Positions 53,731 through 62,875 are shown, counted from the stretch's first letter. The stretch is DNA of 64,000 nucleotides from an uncultured Pseudomonadales bacterium (GCA_958296295.1 OY282460.1:3828291-3892290); one strand, 5' to 3'. Translations and numbers: made by a program. Notes: a model not told the origin generated them from the letters alone.

Positions 53731-54837
53731 GTGGCCCGGGCTGACGCGCCGAAGACAGGCGGCAAGGCGGACGGCGCCGCGCAAGAGCAAGCCGAGGCGC
53801 CGCGCAAATACGAGCCGAAGTACAACTGGATGAACAAGTCCCGGCAGTGGGGCGTGCGCGTCCCGCCGGGCAAAGCAGGCCTCAAGCTGGGCGACCTGAA
53901 CGTAGGCGTGTACGGGGAGATCCCGGGGCACTGGACGGACGAGACCCGCAATCCCCGCGGCGCCGTGGCGCGTCGCGGCATGCCGCCGGTTGGTTACGCC
54001 GTGCGAGACAAGGCGGGCCTGTGGGCGGATTCGGCCGCGGATTTGTACGAAGAGGCCATCCAACGGCGCTGGGCGCCGGCCACCGACGTGCCGTGGAACA
54101 CCATCGAGCCGCTGCCGGACGACGTTGAACACGCGGTATGCCAAGTTTGCACCGAACTCATCGGCTACGCCAACGTGGACATCGAAGCCATCACGGGCTG
54201 GCAGCATCGCATGTCCTACGGCTACCACGAGGTGAAGCAGTTTCTCGCCACCGCCGGTTTCGACGCGGCGCGCCATTTCGAGTGTTTCCGCAAGCGCGCG
54301 TTGGTGAACGGCGGCGGCTTGGGCTTGGAGGGCCCTGGCCGCGTGAACCGCTTGATTCTGGAGAGCCGTGGCGGCTGGACCGAGGCCGTGGTGTACCTGC
54401 TCCTGCTGCGCGGCGTGTTCACCATGACGCTCTACAAGCATCTGGAGCGCCACGCCCACAACGACGCCGAACGCTTCATCTACGGGCACGCGCTGACGGA
54501 CAAGGCGCGGCATGTAACCTACGGTCTCGAACATCTGAAGTTCGCCATCGCCCATGTGGACGACCAGCGCCAAATCGTCGCCACGCTGTTCGCGTTCGGC
54601 GACGGCGGCTTGGCAAGAGACTTGGCGGATCCCGTCCTCAAAGAGGCGTTGGCCGTGATTTTCGGCGGTAGCGTGCGCGGCGCGGTGAAGAAGGGGCTGG
54701 CGGGCTACGGGGATTTCATGCGCGATTTTCTCGGCACTCTTCTCGCCATGTGCCGCTATATCGACGTGCCGCGGGATCCGGCCCGGCTGCCGGCGGCGCT
54801 GAAAGAATTCGCGCCGGTTGGCGACGTGGCGGCGTAG
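53731..54837 (+). CDS. ferritin-like paralogue lacking the EXXH glutamates
   Basis: This 368-residue protein is homologous along its length to the preceding gene: it shares the TDVPW-TIEPLPDDVE block, CFRKRAL-NGGG, and the second helical bundle. The two metal motifs have become FDAARHFECFRKRA (AARH at 179-182) and TDKARHVTYGLEHL (KARH at 258-261), so both EXXH glutamates are lost. A canonical diiron site is unlikely. The extra N-terminal 25 residues are Ala/Lys-rich. It is probably a structural or regulatory partner of the first protein. GTG is the start. Confidence 0.8.
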   Translation: MARADAPKTGGKADGAAQEQAEAPRKYEPKYNWMNKSRQWGVRVPPGKAGLKLGDLNVGVYGEIPGHWTDETRNPRGAVARRGMPPVGYAVRDKAGLWADSAADLYEEAIQRRWAPATDVPWNTIEPLPDDVEHAVCQVCTELIGYANVDIEAITGWQHRMSYGYHEVKQFLATAGFDAARHFECFRKRALVNGGGLGLEGPGRVNRLILESRGGWTEAVVYLLLLRGVFTMTLYKHLERHAHNDAERFIYGHALTDKARHVTYGLEHLKFAIAHVDDQRQIVATLFAFGDGGLARDLADPVLKEALAVIFGGSVRGAVKKGLAGYGDFMRDFLGTLLAMCRYIDVPRDPARLPAALKEFAPVGDVAA

Positions 54838-54883
54838 TGTCGCGTGCGCGAATCACCACCGATTTCGATTTGACGCGACGCTA

Positions 54884-55348
54884 GTGGCCAAAGCGCTGGC
54901 GTTTCCGTCCGTTGCCTGGTTCGACGCCGTGCGCGCGGTGTTCAACAGCGACGAACGCTATCGCGGCGCCGGCGGCGGGCGTTGCGACTGCGTTGTCGGC
55001 CTCAAGATCGGCGAAGCGGTTTTCGTGCTGGCCTTCGAGGGCGTGGAATGTGTTAGCGCCGTGGCCGCCGACGACGCCGCACTCGTTGATGTGGATTTTT
55101 TCCTCGCCATGTCCGCCGAGGATTGGCGCGAGATGATCACCAACATCGCGGAAAACGACGGCGCGGACCTGCACCACACCTTGAACACTTTGGATCTGGC
55201 GCGGGACGAAGGCCTGGCCGCTTCGCGTCACGGCGATCAATTTCGGGAGGATCTGTTCTTCCGCTACAACCAGACTTTGCAGTTCTTTTTCGACGCTTCG
55301 GCGCGGGTGAAGACCGCCGTCGACAACGGAAAGTTGGTGAAGTTGTGA
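54884..55348 (+). CDS. SCP2-like protein
   Basis: This 154-residue protein has a compact alpha/beta pattern resembling SCP2 sterol-carrier-like folds: CDCVVGLKIGEAVFVLAFEGVE, then DVDFFLAMSAEDWREMITN, and a polar C-terminal helix. SCP2 proteins bind lipids and acyl-CoAs. GTG at 54884 is a tentative start; the frame is open back to 54818. The stop overlaps the start of the next gene (GTGA). It is the third gene of a probable four-gene cluster with the diiron pair. Confidence 0.62.
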   Translation: MAKALAFPSVAWFDAVRAVFNSDERYRGAGGGRCDCVVGLKIGEAVFVLAFEGVECVSAVAADDAALVDVDFFLAMSAEDWREMITNIAENDGADLHHTLNTLDLARDEGLAASRHGDQFREDLFFRYNQTLQFFFDASARVKTAVDNGKLVKL

Positions 55349-55749
55349 GCGCGGGCGGCCAATTGGCTTGGGTGGAACCCGCCGCCCAAGCGGTGAACGC
55401 GGACGCCGGCTTTCGCAAGCTCGGCTCGGTTGATCTAGTGCTCGGCTTGAAATCCGGGCGCGCCGTGCGCGTCGTGGTGTTCGAGGCGTTTTCCATCGAG
55501 CGGGTGGAGCGGGCCAACGAAGCGCGGCTGCGCGACTGCGACGTGGTGATCGAGATGACCCCGCAATTGTGGAACGGCTACCTGCGCCGGCGCGCCGCGG
55601 GCAAGGGGCCGTCACTTGTGGCGTTGGATTTGGAGCGGGCCATCGTGCAAGCGCCAGATCCCCTCTCGCGGCTGAAGTTCGAGCGCTACCACCTGTCGCT
55701 GCAAGCGCTGGTGGACCGCGGCGCGAACGCCGTGGCCAACGGGCGCTGA
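55345..55749 (+). CDS. SCP2-like protein, second of a pair
   Basis: This 134-residue protein has the same outline as the preceding one: LVLGLKSGRAVRVVVFEAF, then DCDVVIEMTPQLWNGYLRR, and a C-terminal helix. The two seem to be diverged copies of one fold. The GTG start overlaps the previous TGA, so they are translated together and may form a heterodimer. The ligand is unknown. Confidence 0.6.
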   Translation: MSAGGQLAWVEPAAQAVNADAGFRKLGSVDLVLGLKSGRAVRVVVFEAFSIERVERANEARLRDCDVVIEMTPQLWNGYLRRRAAGKGPSLVALDLERAIVQAPDPLSRLKFERYHLSLQALVDRGANAVANGR

Positions 55750-55765
55750 AGCGGGCGGAATAGCC

Positions 55766-56050
55766 GTGCCCCTCTACGAGTTCCGCTGCCCGCGGTGCGG
55801 TCGGGCCACGACTCGCCTCGCCGCCGTGGGCGCTGCGCCGGGGAGCGTGCCCTGCCAACATTGCGCCGCCGACGCGAAACGCGTCATCTCCAGACCTTCC
55901 GTTCATCTCGCCGCCGGCTCCAAGGTGGCGCGGCTCGATCCGAAGTACGACCGGATGGTCGATCAAGCCATGCGCAACACGCGCCCGGCGGATCCGGCGC
56001 GTTTGGTGAATCGGCGCGGAGACCCGGCCAAAGGACGCCCGGACGGTTGA
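55766..56050 (+). CDS. FmdB-family zinc ribbon protein
   Basis: This 94-residue protein begins MPLYEFRCPRCGRATTRL and has a second knuckle PCQHCAADAKRVISRPS, the CxxC pair of FmdB-type zinc ribbons. The C-terminal half is polar and probably unstructured. Such proteins are presumed regulators. It is translated from GTG at 55766 and sits between the SCP2-like pair and the symporter gene. Confidence 0.82.
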   Translation: MPLYEFRCPRCGRATTRLAAVGAAPGSVPCQHCAADAKRVISRPSVHLAAGSKVARLDPKYDRMVDQAMRNTRPADPARLVNRRGDPAKGRPDG

Positions 56051-56051
56051 C

Positions 56052-57506
56052 GTGCCTATAACCCAGTGGCTTGGCGAGCATTGGTTCGCGGCCGCGCTGT
56101 TCCTCGCCTACACCACCATGCTGGTGTTGCACGCCCGCGCCGGCCTCGTCGCCGGAAGAACCGCGAGCGGCTTCTTCGTCGCCGGACGGCGGCTTGGCGG
56201 CGCCGTGATCGGCGTCTCGTTCTACGCCACCTTCGCCAGCACCAACAGCTACATCGGCCACGCCGGCAAGGGCTACGAATACGGCTTGCCGTGGCTGACG
56301 ATGGCGGTGATGCTGGTGCTGTTCGCGTGGCTTTCGTGGCGCCTCGTGGCCCCCCGCATGAGGCGTTTCACCGCTGCTTGGGGTTCGCTCACGGTGCCGG
56401 ACTTTCTCGCCACGCGCTTCGCCAGCGACCGCGTGCGCGTGGCGGCGTCGCTGGTCATCGCGTTCTCCAGCCTGTTGTATCTGGTGGCGGTGTTCAAGGG
56501 CGCCGGCCACTTGCTGCAAGTGTTCCTCGGCATCCCGTACCCGTTGGCCGTGGGGGTGACGCTGGCGCTCATCGTCGGCTACACGTCCGTTGGCGGCTTT
56601 CTCTCCGTGGTGCGCACGGACGTCGTGCAGGGTCTTTTGATGCTGCTCGGCTCAATGCTGCTGTTTTTCTTCATCACCCGCGCCGCGGGGGGCGTGGGTG
56701 TCATCGTGGACTTGCCCAAGCAGCCCGGCAGCGCCCACCTCTTCGAGCTGAACGCGGCGATTCCGTTCGTCGTGCTGCTGGGCGTCGCTTTGGCCGGCTC
56801 GCTGAAGCTGCTGGTCGACCCGCGCCAAGTGACGCGCTTCTACGGCCTGAAGGACGAAAGCGCCGTGCGCACGGGCATTTGGGTGGCGGTGGGCGGCATC
56901 CTCGTGATCCAGTTCTGCCTGTTTCCCATCGGCCTCTACGCCCATTTTCTGCTGCCCGACCCCACCATGGACACGGACTTGGTGGTGCCCACGCTGGTGG
57001 GCGACGGCGGCGTCTTCCCAACGTTGGTGGCGGACTTCCTGGTGGTGGCGATCCTCGCGGCGGCCATGTCTTCGCTGGACAGCGTGCTCTTGGTGGCCGC
57101 CTCCGTCACGGCCCGGGACATCGCCGCGCCGCTGCGCAAGAACGCCGACCGCGTGGTGCCGTGGACGCGCATCTTCGTCGCCGCCTACGCGATCATCGCG
57201 GCGCTGGTGGCCCTTGATCCTCCCGGCGGCATCGTGGAACTCACCATCTTCTCCGGCAGCCTCTTCGCCGTGTGTTTCGTGCCCACGATTGTGCTGGGTT
57301 TGCATTGGCGGCGCGGCAATGGCGCCGCGGCTCTGGGCGCGTTCGGCACCGGCATCGCCACGCTCCTCGGCTGGTTGGCGCTCGGCTGGAACGCCGCGCT
57401 GCACGAGGTTTTTCCGGCGCTCGCGGCATCCACGGCCACCTATCTGGTGCTGTCGCTGCGGGGCGACGTGGTGGACACGCCCGAAGTGCGCGGGCAGTTT
57501 TCTTAA
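56052..57506 (+). CDS. sodium/solute symporter (SSS family)
   Basis: This 484-residue membrane protein has about 13 helices. SSS landmarks are SGFFVAGRRLGG and FYATFASTNSYIGHAGKGYEYG near the N-terminus, GYTSVGGFLSVVRTDVVQGLLM in helix 5-6, and AAMSSLDSVLLVAASVTARDI in the helix-8 sodium-site region. The substrate is unknown; an organic acid or similar would fit the CaiB gene next to it. The GTG start lies immediately after the zinc-ribbon stop. Confidence 0.88.
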   Translation: MPITQWLGEHWFAAALFLAYTTMLVLHARAGLVAGRTASGFFVAGRRLGGAVIGVSFYATFASTNSYIGHAGKGYEYGLPWLTMAVMLVLFAWLSWRLVAPRMRRFTAAWGSLTVPDFLATRFASDRVRVAASLVIAFSSLLYLVAVFKGAGHLLQVFLGIPYPLAVGVTLALIVGYTSVGGFLSVVRTDVVQGLLMLLGSMLLFFFITRAAGGVGVIVDLPKQPGSAHLFELNAAIPFVVLLGVALAGSLKLLVDPRQVTRFYGLKDESAVRTGIWVAVGGILVIQFCLFPIGLYAHFLLPDPTMDTDLVVPTLVGDGGVFPTLVADFLVVAILAAAMSSLDSVLLVAASVTARDIAAPLRKNADRVVPWTRIFVAAYAIIAALVALDPPGGIVELTIFSGSLFAVCFVPTIVLGLHWRRGNGAAALGAFGTGIATLLGWLALGWNAALHEVFPALAASTATYLVLSLRGDVVDTPEVRGQFS

Positions 57507-57590
57507 GGGAACCACAGCGGGCGCTGCTCTACGACGCCGTCTCGTTCGTCCGTGGACAGCGCGAGTCGATACAATGCGCCCGTCGTGCCG

Positions 57591-58808
57591 ATGGCGCACG
57601 CGGCGACGGAACGAGACTTGGCCGGGCCACTCGATGGCGTCCACGTGGTGGATTTCACCACCATGATCGCGGGCCCCTACGGCACGATGATCCTTGCCGA
57701 TCAGGGCGCGGACGTGGTGAAGGTGGAAGCGCCTTTGCGCAGCGACCACGCCCGCCGGGCCGGCTACGGGCAGCGGCACTTTTCCGCGGCGTTCGTCAAC
57801 AACAACCGCAACAAGCGCTCCATCGCCGTGGACGCGAAAACGCCCGCGGGGCGCCAAGTCGTGCTCGATCTGGCGGCCAAGGCGGACGTCTTCGTGCAGA
57901 ACTTCCGGCCCGGCGTGATGGCGCGCCTTGGCCTCGACTACGACGATGTGCGCCGGGTGAAGCCGGACATCATCTACGTCTCCTTGAGCGGCTGGGGCGA
58001 GACCGGCCCCTTCGCCCACAAGCCGGTGTACGACCCCATCATCCAAGCGTTGTCGGGCCTCGCCACCGTGCAGGCCGGTTCCGACGAGGCGCGACCGCGG
58101 CTGGTGCGCACGATCCTGCCGGACAAGCTCACCGGAGTGACGGCGGCCCAGGCGGTATGCGCCGCGTTGTTCGCCCGGGAGCGCAGCGGCGAGGGCCAAC
58201 ATGTGCGCCTCTCCATGCTCGACGCGGTGGTGGCCTTCCTGTGGTCGTCGGACATGGGCGGCCAGACGTTCGTGGGCAAAGAGGTGGACGTGGCCGCCGC
58301 CGCCACCTTCATCGACCTCATCTACGAGACCGCGAGCGGCTACATCAGCGTATCCGTGATGACGAACGATCAATGGCGCGGCCTGTGCCATGCGGTCGGC
58401 CACCCGGAGTGGCTAGCCGATGCCCGTTTCCGATCGCCCGCCGGGCGCGACCGGCACGCCGACGAGCGCTTGGAACTCACCCAACGGGCGCTGCTCGCCA
58501 AACCCGCCGCCGAGTGGCTGACGATTCTCGAAGACGCCGGGGTCCCGTGCGCGCCGGTGCTCACGCGCAGCGAGATGATGCGCCATCCCCAAGTCGCGGC
58601 CAGCGGCGTAGTGGTGGAGACCGAGCACGCCCACGCCGGCCGCTTGCGCCAAGCCCGCAACGCCGCCCGCTTCGAGGCCACCGTGCCGGAGATCCGCTTC
58701 GGCGCGCCGCAGCTAGGCGAACAGACCGTGGAGCTGTTGCGCGAACTGGGGTATCGGCAGGAGCACATCGACGGGCTGCTTCAAGATGGTGTGGCGAGCG
58801 TGGGCTGA
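57591..58808 (+). CDS. CaiB/BaiF-family CoA-transferase
   Basis: This 405-residue class III CoA-transferase has LDGVHVVDFTTMIAGPYGTMILADQ-type opening in pieces GVHVVDFTTMIAGPYG and ADVVKVEAPLRSDHAR, then NRNKRSIAVDAKTPAGR and SGWGETGPF with the conserved GxG region, and VYDPIIQALSG including the catalytic-type Asp. It would transfer CoA between carboxylic acids. The ATG at 57591 is preferred; GTG at 57552 is in frame upstream. Confidence 0.88.
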   Translation: MAHAATERDLAGPLDGVHVVDFTTMIAGPYGTMILADQGADVVKVEAPLRSDHARRAGYGQRHFSAAFVNNNRNKRSIAVDAKTPAGRQVVLDLAAKADVFVQNFRPGVMARLGLDYDDVRRVKPDIIYVSLSGWGETGPFAHKPVYDPIIQALSGLATVQAGSDEARPRLVRTILPDKLTGVTAAQAVCAALFARERSGEGQHVRLSMLDAVVAFLWSSDMGGQTFVGKEVDVAAAATFIDLIYETASGYISVSVMTNDQWRGLCHAVGHPEWLADARFRSPAGRDRHADERLELTQRALLAKPAAEWLTILEDAGVPCAPVLTRSEMMRHPQVAASGVVVETEHAHAGRLRQARNAARFEATVPEIRFGAPQLGEQTVELLRELGYRQEHIDGLLQDGVASVG

Positions 58809-58988
58809 CATTCCGCTAGCGGACACACTCCGTCAGGCCAAAGCCGACCGCCGCGGCCTATTGGCCTGAAACGCGCCGGTGCCAAGTGGATGTGGGACAC
58901 TTTGGACGTGTGTTCGGCACGCGCCTATCACGCACGCGGCAGAAAGTTGGCCTACAATGACCTCATTCGACCCCTACGGAGCAAGTTC

Positions 58989-59192
58989 ATGAGCGTCGCC
59001 GTCATTCGTGGCACGAATGAGAAGCCGGTGGCAAGCGAAAGGTTGGCGGAGTCAGCGGCCGCCTGCCGCAACGTCTCTGGTCAGCTATTCATCGGCTATC
59101 CGATCGTTAGCACCCCCGATGGGCCACATCGGATCGATGCGCTATTGGTATCACCAGATCACGGCCTCGTCGTCTTCGACCTTGTCGAAGGT
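58989..59192 (+). pseudogene. truncated NERD-domain protein (helicase/nuclease N-terminus)
   Basis: The frame from ATG 58989 reads MSVAVIRGTNEKPVASERLA and then QLFIGYPIVSTPDGPHRIDA and HGLVVFDLVEG, the start of a NERD nuclease-related domain as found at the N-terminus of UvrD-like helicases in defence islands. After FDLVEG the homology stops at a junction with transposase-like sequence, and the frame ends at 59255. The helicase body is missing. A TACAAT hexamer lies upstream. Confidence 0.6.
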
Positions 59193-59194
59193 AC

Positions 59195-59485
59195 GGGCTG
59201 CGGCACGTGGCGGTGTGGCGGGGCCAGCGCCCGCCACACCGCCCGCACCGGGTAGTCGCCGCGGCCCTTGCCCCGCCGCGCGTCCAGCGCCGACACCAGT
59301 TCGCCGTCCGGCAGGTGCTCCAGCGCCAGCCGCTCCAAGTCTGGCAGCCGTTCGACATCCCTCCACGAAAAAAGTCTCTTGCAGATCGTGGCGCTTGGCG
59401 TTGCCCCGCCGAGGGTCCTCAACATCTTGAAAAACCGACAGAATATCCCGTCTCTCCTTCCTGGATCGGAACGGAATATGGCCAT
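59195..59485 (-). pseudogene. 5' fragment of an insertion-sequence transposase
   Basis: On the minus strand the frame reads RDGIFCRFFKMLRTLGGA, KRLFSWRDVERLPDLERLAL, EHLPDGELVSALDARRG and DYPVRAVWRAL, which resembles the N-terminal region of IS1182-like DDE transposases. It stops at the junction with the NERD-domain fragment, before any catalytic residue. This is the end of an IS that inserted into, or recombined with, the NERD gene. Confidence 0.55.
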
Positions 59486-59650
59486 GAATATGAAGAAAAA
59501 TCAATCACTTATGGCAATGGATACGGTCATGTTTGTATGGCTTCTTGTGTGGCGCGACGAGCATTGACGCCGCTCCGTGCTGGAACAACGACAATTCTCG
59601 AAATCGGCCTTTCGCGCTATGATGACGTCTTCCGCACTACGAAGACCCCA

Positions 59651-61087
59651 ATGGCCTCTAGGCACCCGCAACAATCCGGCCGTGCGTCTCAACTACTCGC
59701 CGACATTGAGGTCCAATCCAAGAATCGCGACTTCGGCGGCTTCAGCAACACTATCACGAAGTGCCTTGCGCCGCCGAACGTGATTCACGAAGTTGCAGCT
59801 GCACCAGAGTTTTGGCACAGCGCGGAAGAGCTCGTAAGCACCGTTTCGGCAGACAATGATCACGCCATTGCTTTCGCGCTGGCCGAGGTCGGCAGGCTTA
59901 TGGCTTCGTTGAAATCCAAGTCCGACCTTCTGCGTCCAATGGCCATAGATCTACTGACAAAGCGCACGCCGCCGCATTTTTGCTTCGGTGACGCCGATCA
60001 GACGACTTTTGCCGCAAGAGGTTGGGCAGGTTCCCGCCGCCCCGTCGACTTGGCAGTCGCCACACGCACGGTGGCCATGGCAGACGCACCAAAGCCGCTA
60101 GTTCCTTGGCTGGGGTTGGCCCTGTCCGCAGGCGATGTGTCAAATGTAATCGAGCACATTGCGTCTGTGCTAGTAGAGCTTTCCGTGTCGGACGCAGAGT
60201 CTCCAAAGAACCGTTCGAGTCGCCTGCAGCGCTTGCTCAAGGCGTTACGTTCGGCGTTGGATGCGGACCGCTTCAACATTGACAAGCAGGCGCCGGCGGC
60301 ACTGACTGCCTTCGTCGCGCAAGCCTTCCGCGGCATACAGCGGCCGGTTCAGTATGGGCCTTCCGCGAAGGCGGTCGACGAGCTCATGTCTTTGGCGCTG
60401 CATGTCATCCGCATGGACTTGCGGCTGCTAACCGAGCCTGCCATTTACGACAGCGTGGGCAGAGCACGTGGCTGGTTACCGGATGGTGGCTGGCTCAGGT
60501 ATACGAAGTCGGCTACCGGTGCGGCCAAGCTGCGAAAGATCCTCTTGAGTGGCCTCGTTATTCTCCTCAAGCAACACAATCCGAATCGAGCCTTGCTCGA
60601 CAGCCACCGGATGTTGTCGTCCAACAGACAGGCGGCGCTCGCCGAATTGCAGGCTGTTGCAGAGGCAGATCGAGAAATCCCCGCTAACCAACGGGAGTGG
60701 CTGGCGTCGGGAGGTGAGAAGTCCGGCGTCCGTGTGGAGCGGGAGATGACAGAAACGGACGATCTCTCGATCGCCATGGCGTTGCTGGCCGGTGAAGCTT
60801 TGGCGCGGTGCGAGCTAGTTGCGAGCGGCGAATCCGCCGACGTGGAAGCTGGTGAGTTCGTTGACCGAGCTCTAGAGGTCCGAAACCGCGTTCAGTCGCT
60901 CGCTCGCCGCCGAAACTTACAGGTCTTCGGCGAACCGGGAGACGTCGTCAAGTTCTCGCCGACCGCTCACCGATTGGCGACGCCCGACGTCGCTCCACAC
61001 CTCGTACGCATCATAGAGCCGGGAGTGGAGTCCCGAGGTTCATTTGGTGCGCGCGTCGTCGTACCGGCTCTCACCATCGTGTGTTGA
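59651..61087 (+). CDS. unrecognised 478-residue protein convergent with the SAP-Hsp70 gene
   Basis: I do not recognise this protein. It is all-helical in appearance, with HEPN- or TPR-like stretches (NDHAIAFALAEVGRLMASL, SSRLQRLLKALRSALDADR, DDLSIAMALLAGEALARCE) and no signal peptide or membrane helix. ATG at 59651 begins the well-structured part; the frame is open upstream to 59207 through transposase-remnant sequence. Its last 48 bp overlap the end of the convergent SAP-Hsp70 gene. Codon usage is less GC-biased than core genes, consistent with accessory DNA. Confidence 0.65.
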   Translation: MASRHPQQSGRASQLLADIEVQSKNRDFGGFSNTITKCLAPPNVIHEVAAAPEFWHSAEELVSTVSADNDHAIAFALAEVGRLMASLKSKSDLLRPMAIDLLTKRTPPHFCFGDADQTTFAARGWAGSRRPVDLAVATRTVAMADAPKPLVPWLGLALSAGDVSNVIEHIASVLVELSVSDAESPKNRSSRLQRLLKALRSALDADRFNIDKQAPAALTAFVAQAFRGIQRPVQYGPSAKAVDELMSLALHVIRMDLRLLTEPAIYDSVGRARGWLPDGGWLRYTKSATGAAKLRKILLSGLVILLKQHNPNRALLDSHRMLSSNRQAALAELQAVAEADREIPANQREWLASGGEKSGVRVEREMTETDDLSIAMALLAGEALARCELVASGESADVEAGEFVDRALEVRNRVQSLARRRNLQVFGEPGDVVKFSPTAHRLATPDVAPHLVRIIEPGVESRGSFGARVVVPALTIVC

Positions 61088-62875
61088 CCGGGTAGGGCCT
61101 TCTTTGCTGCCCAGCCAAGAGACATCCTCTTCCAACTGTAGCCATGAGCGCCCTTCTGCGCCATAATAGGCACCGCCCAACGCCACTGCCATCCGGTGAA
61201 ACTTGCCACCAACTTCTTCGTAAAGGCCGGCATAGTGGCCCACATCTGCCCATTGGGGTTCCCTCTTGGCTGTGCCCATGTTGACCAGCGTTCCTGTCTC
61301 CTCGTGCGCTCTTGGAAGCAGCCGTTGCGGACGGACGAGTTCCTTGAGGAACGGCAGAAATGCCCCGCCTCCAGAAAACCTGACCGCGACCACCATAGGG
61401 GAACGAAAGAACGAACGGTCAATCTCGAAAAGTACGCTGTCAAAGCCGTCCTTAATGGCACTTTCGACTCGGCACATTTCAGCGGAGTCCAGGAAATCTT
61501 GCAGGGACGTCGATATTCCGCGCCGGGTCACCTGACCGGTCTCGAAGATATCTTCCTTAATCGGTTGTCCTCCTCCCTCGCGCAGCAGCTCGGCCCTTAA
61601 GCGATCCCCTCCGTCGGCCTTGTTGACCATATGAGCAATCAGTGCCTGGTCTATCGCCTTGCCCGCCACCGGTATGGATCGCTTCGATCCCTCCACATGG
61701 TGTACCGTGACCACGCCGTCGACTTGGCCCGAAGCAAACATGGCCATGTCGGTCGTTCCTGCACCCACATCGACCACCATCATAAGGCGTGGCGCGTGGC
61801 TTCCCGCTGGCGTGAAGTGCAGCAACTGTGCGGCAACAGCTGCTACCGGCTCAGCGACCGTCGGTGGATCGGCAACTCCTCGCCAAGTGGGCGGTCGCTC
61901 TGACTCATTGAGGACTCGGATTGCTTCACGAAGCTTAACGCTCTTGAAGAGCTCATTGCCGAAGTGTTCGGCGAGGTCGTGGGCTTGAGCGAGGCTTTCA
62001 GCCAGCACCCTAGACACCCACTCCGTCTTGTCCTTTGCGAAGACTGGTATGGCGATGCTACGCGTTACTTCGCGTTCTGGCGCGTGTCGTGCGCGCAGAG
62101 CCGCCTGCGTGAAAAAAGCCAGAAATAGCGCGATTGATTGGCGTTTGCTGATGGGTGGGGTTGCAGGATTGTATTTGGTTGGCAGATTGTCGTCGAGCTT
62201 GCGAACGTCGCTCGCAGAGGTTAGGGCATCCTTGATGGTATCGAAAGGTATACGGCCGTCGCAGGCGGCCCTGTCCACCGCCGCTTCGCCGAAGAACAGG
62301 CTTCCAGAGCCGCTGATAAACAGCGCCGTTCTAATCATGTGATGATCGCCCCGCCCCTGCTCTACTGCCTTGCCGATCTCGAGAGGTATTGGCGGCTGTC
62401 CGGGCGTGCAAGTTGCGGCCTTGCAGTAAGCCGTACCGAAATCTAGGCAGAGGTGAGCAGTCATTGGTGCCACCTTACAAGGCGCGTCATTGGATTTGGG
62501 CCTGTGCTGTCCCCTTGCTTCAGCGGCGACCGAGCTCGCCTTGCGAGCCACCGCAGTTTTGGTCGCCGGGGATGCTGTGTTCCGCTTGGCCCGCGCCACG
62601 CGCTGGCTTTTGGGCTCGTCACTTAACAGCAGCGCTTCGATGAGCTCCTTCTTGCGGCCAGTTGTGGCCAACCCCTTCAGTTCGCAAACGCGCCGCACAT
62701 CCGCCACAAGAAGCATCCGAATCAGCACCTCGGGGCTGGCCCGGCGCTCGCGAGAGAGCCGCGACCGCATAGCGGCGGGGCGCCGTTTGTCCACGTCAGG
62801 CAGATCCAGCCGCTCTACGGCCTTCTTGAGCAGGTCTCTATCCATCGCCTCCAAGATGGCGCGTTTGAGCCTCAT
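61040..62875 (-). CDS. SAP domain fused to an Hsp70/actin-like ATPase
   Basis: This protein has 611 residues. Residues 56-85 form a SAP-type helix-extended-helix (VRRVCELKGLATTGRKKEL), a nucleic-acid binding motif. After a basic linker, an Hsp70-like ATPase starts at about 138: LCLDFGTAYCKAA (142-154, phosphate 1), VVDVGAGTTDMAMF (367-380, phosphate 2) and VRFSGGGAFLPFL (498-510, adenosine). There is no Hsp70 substrate-binding domain or EEVD tail. Such shortened Hsp70s occur in bacterial conflict systems, but this combination is not one I can name. ATGs at 62845, 62875 and 62980 are possible. It overlaps the convergent gene by 48 bp. Confidence 0.72.
   Translation of the reverse strand: MRLKRAILEAMDRDLLKKAVERLDLPDVDKRRPAAMRSRLSRERRASPEVLIRMLLVADVRRVCELKGLATTGRKKELIEALLLSDEPKSQRVARAKRNTASPATKTAVARKASSVAAEARGQHRPKSNDAPCKVAPMTAHLCLDFGTAYCKAATCTPGQPPIPLEIGKAVEQGRGDHHMIRTALFISGSGSLFFGEAAVDRAACDGRIPFDTIKDALTSASDVRKLDDNLPTKYNPATPPISKRQSIALFLAFFTQAALRARHAPEREVTRSIAIPVFAKDKTEWVSRVLAESLAQAHDLAEHFGNELFKSVKLREAIRVLNESERPPTWRGVADPPTVAEPVAAVAAQLLHFTPAGSHAPRLMMVVDVGAGTTDMAMFASGQVDGVVTVHHVEGSKRSIPVAGKAIDQALIAHMVNKADGGDRLRAELLREGGGQPIKEDIFETGQVTRRGISTSLQDFLDSAEMCRVESAIKDGFDSVLFEIDRSFFRSPMVVAVRFSGGGAFLPFLKELVRPQRLLPRAHEETGTLVNMGTAKREPQWADVGHYAGLYEEVGGKFHRMAVALGGAYYGAEGRSWLQLEEDVSWLGSKEGPTRSTHDGESRYDDARTK

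Noticed and set aside
56652..58403. 583-residue minus-strand frame
   Set aside because: It runs antisense through the symporter and CaiB genes and is His/Arg-rich, a composition artefact.
59207..59650. N-terminal extension of the unknown 478-residue protein
   Set aside because: The region is transposase-remnant sequence on the other strand; the extension is low in structure and not conserved in pattern.
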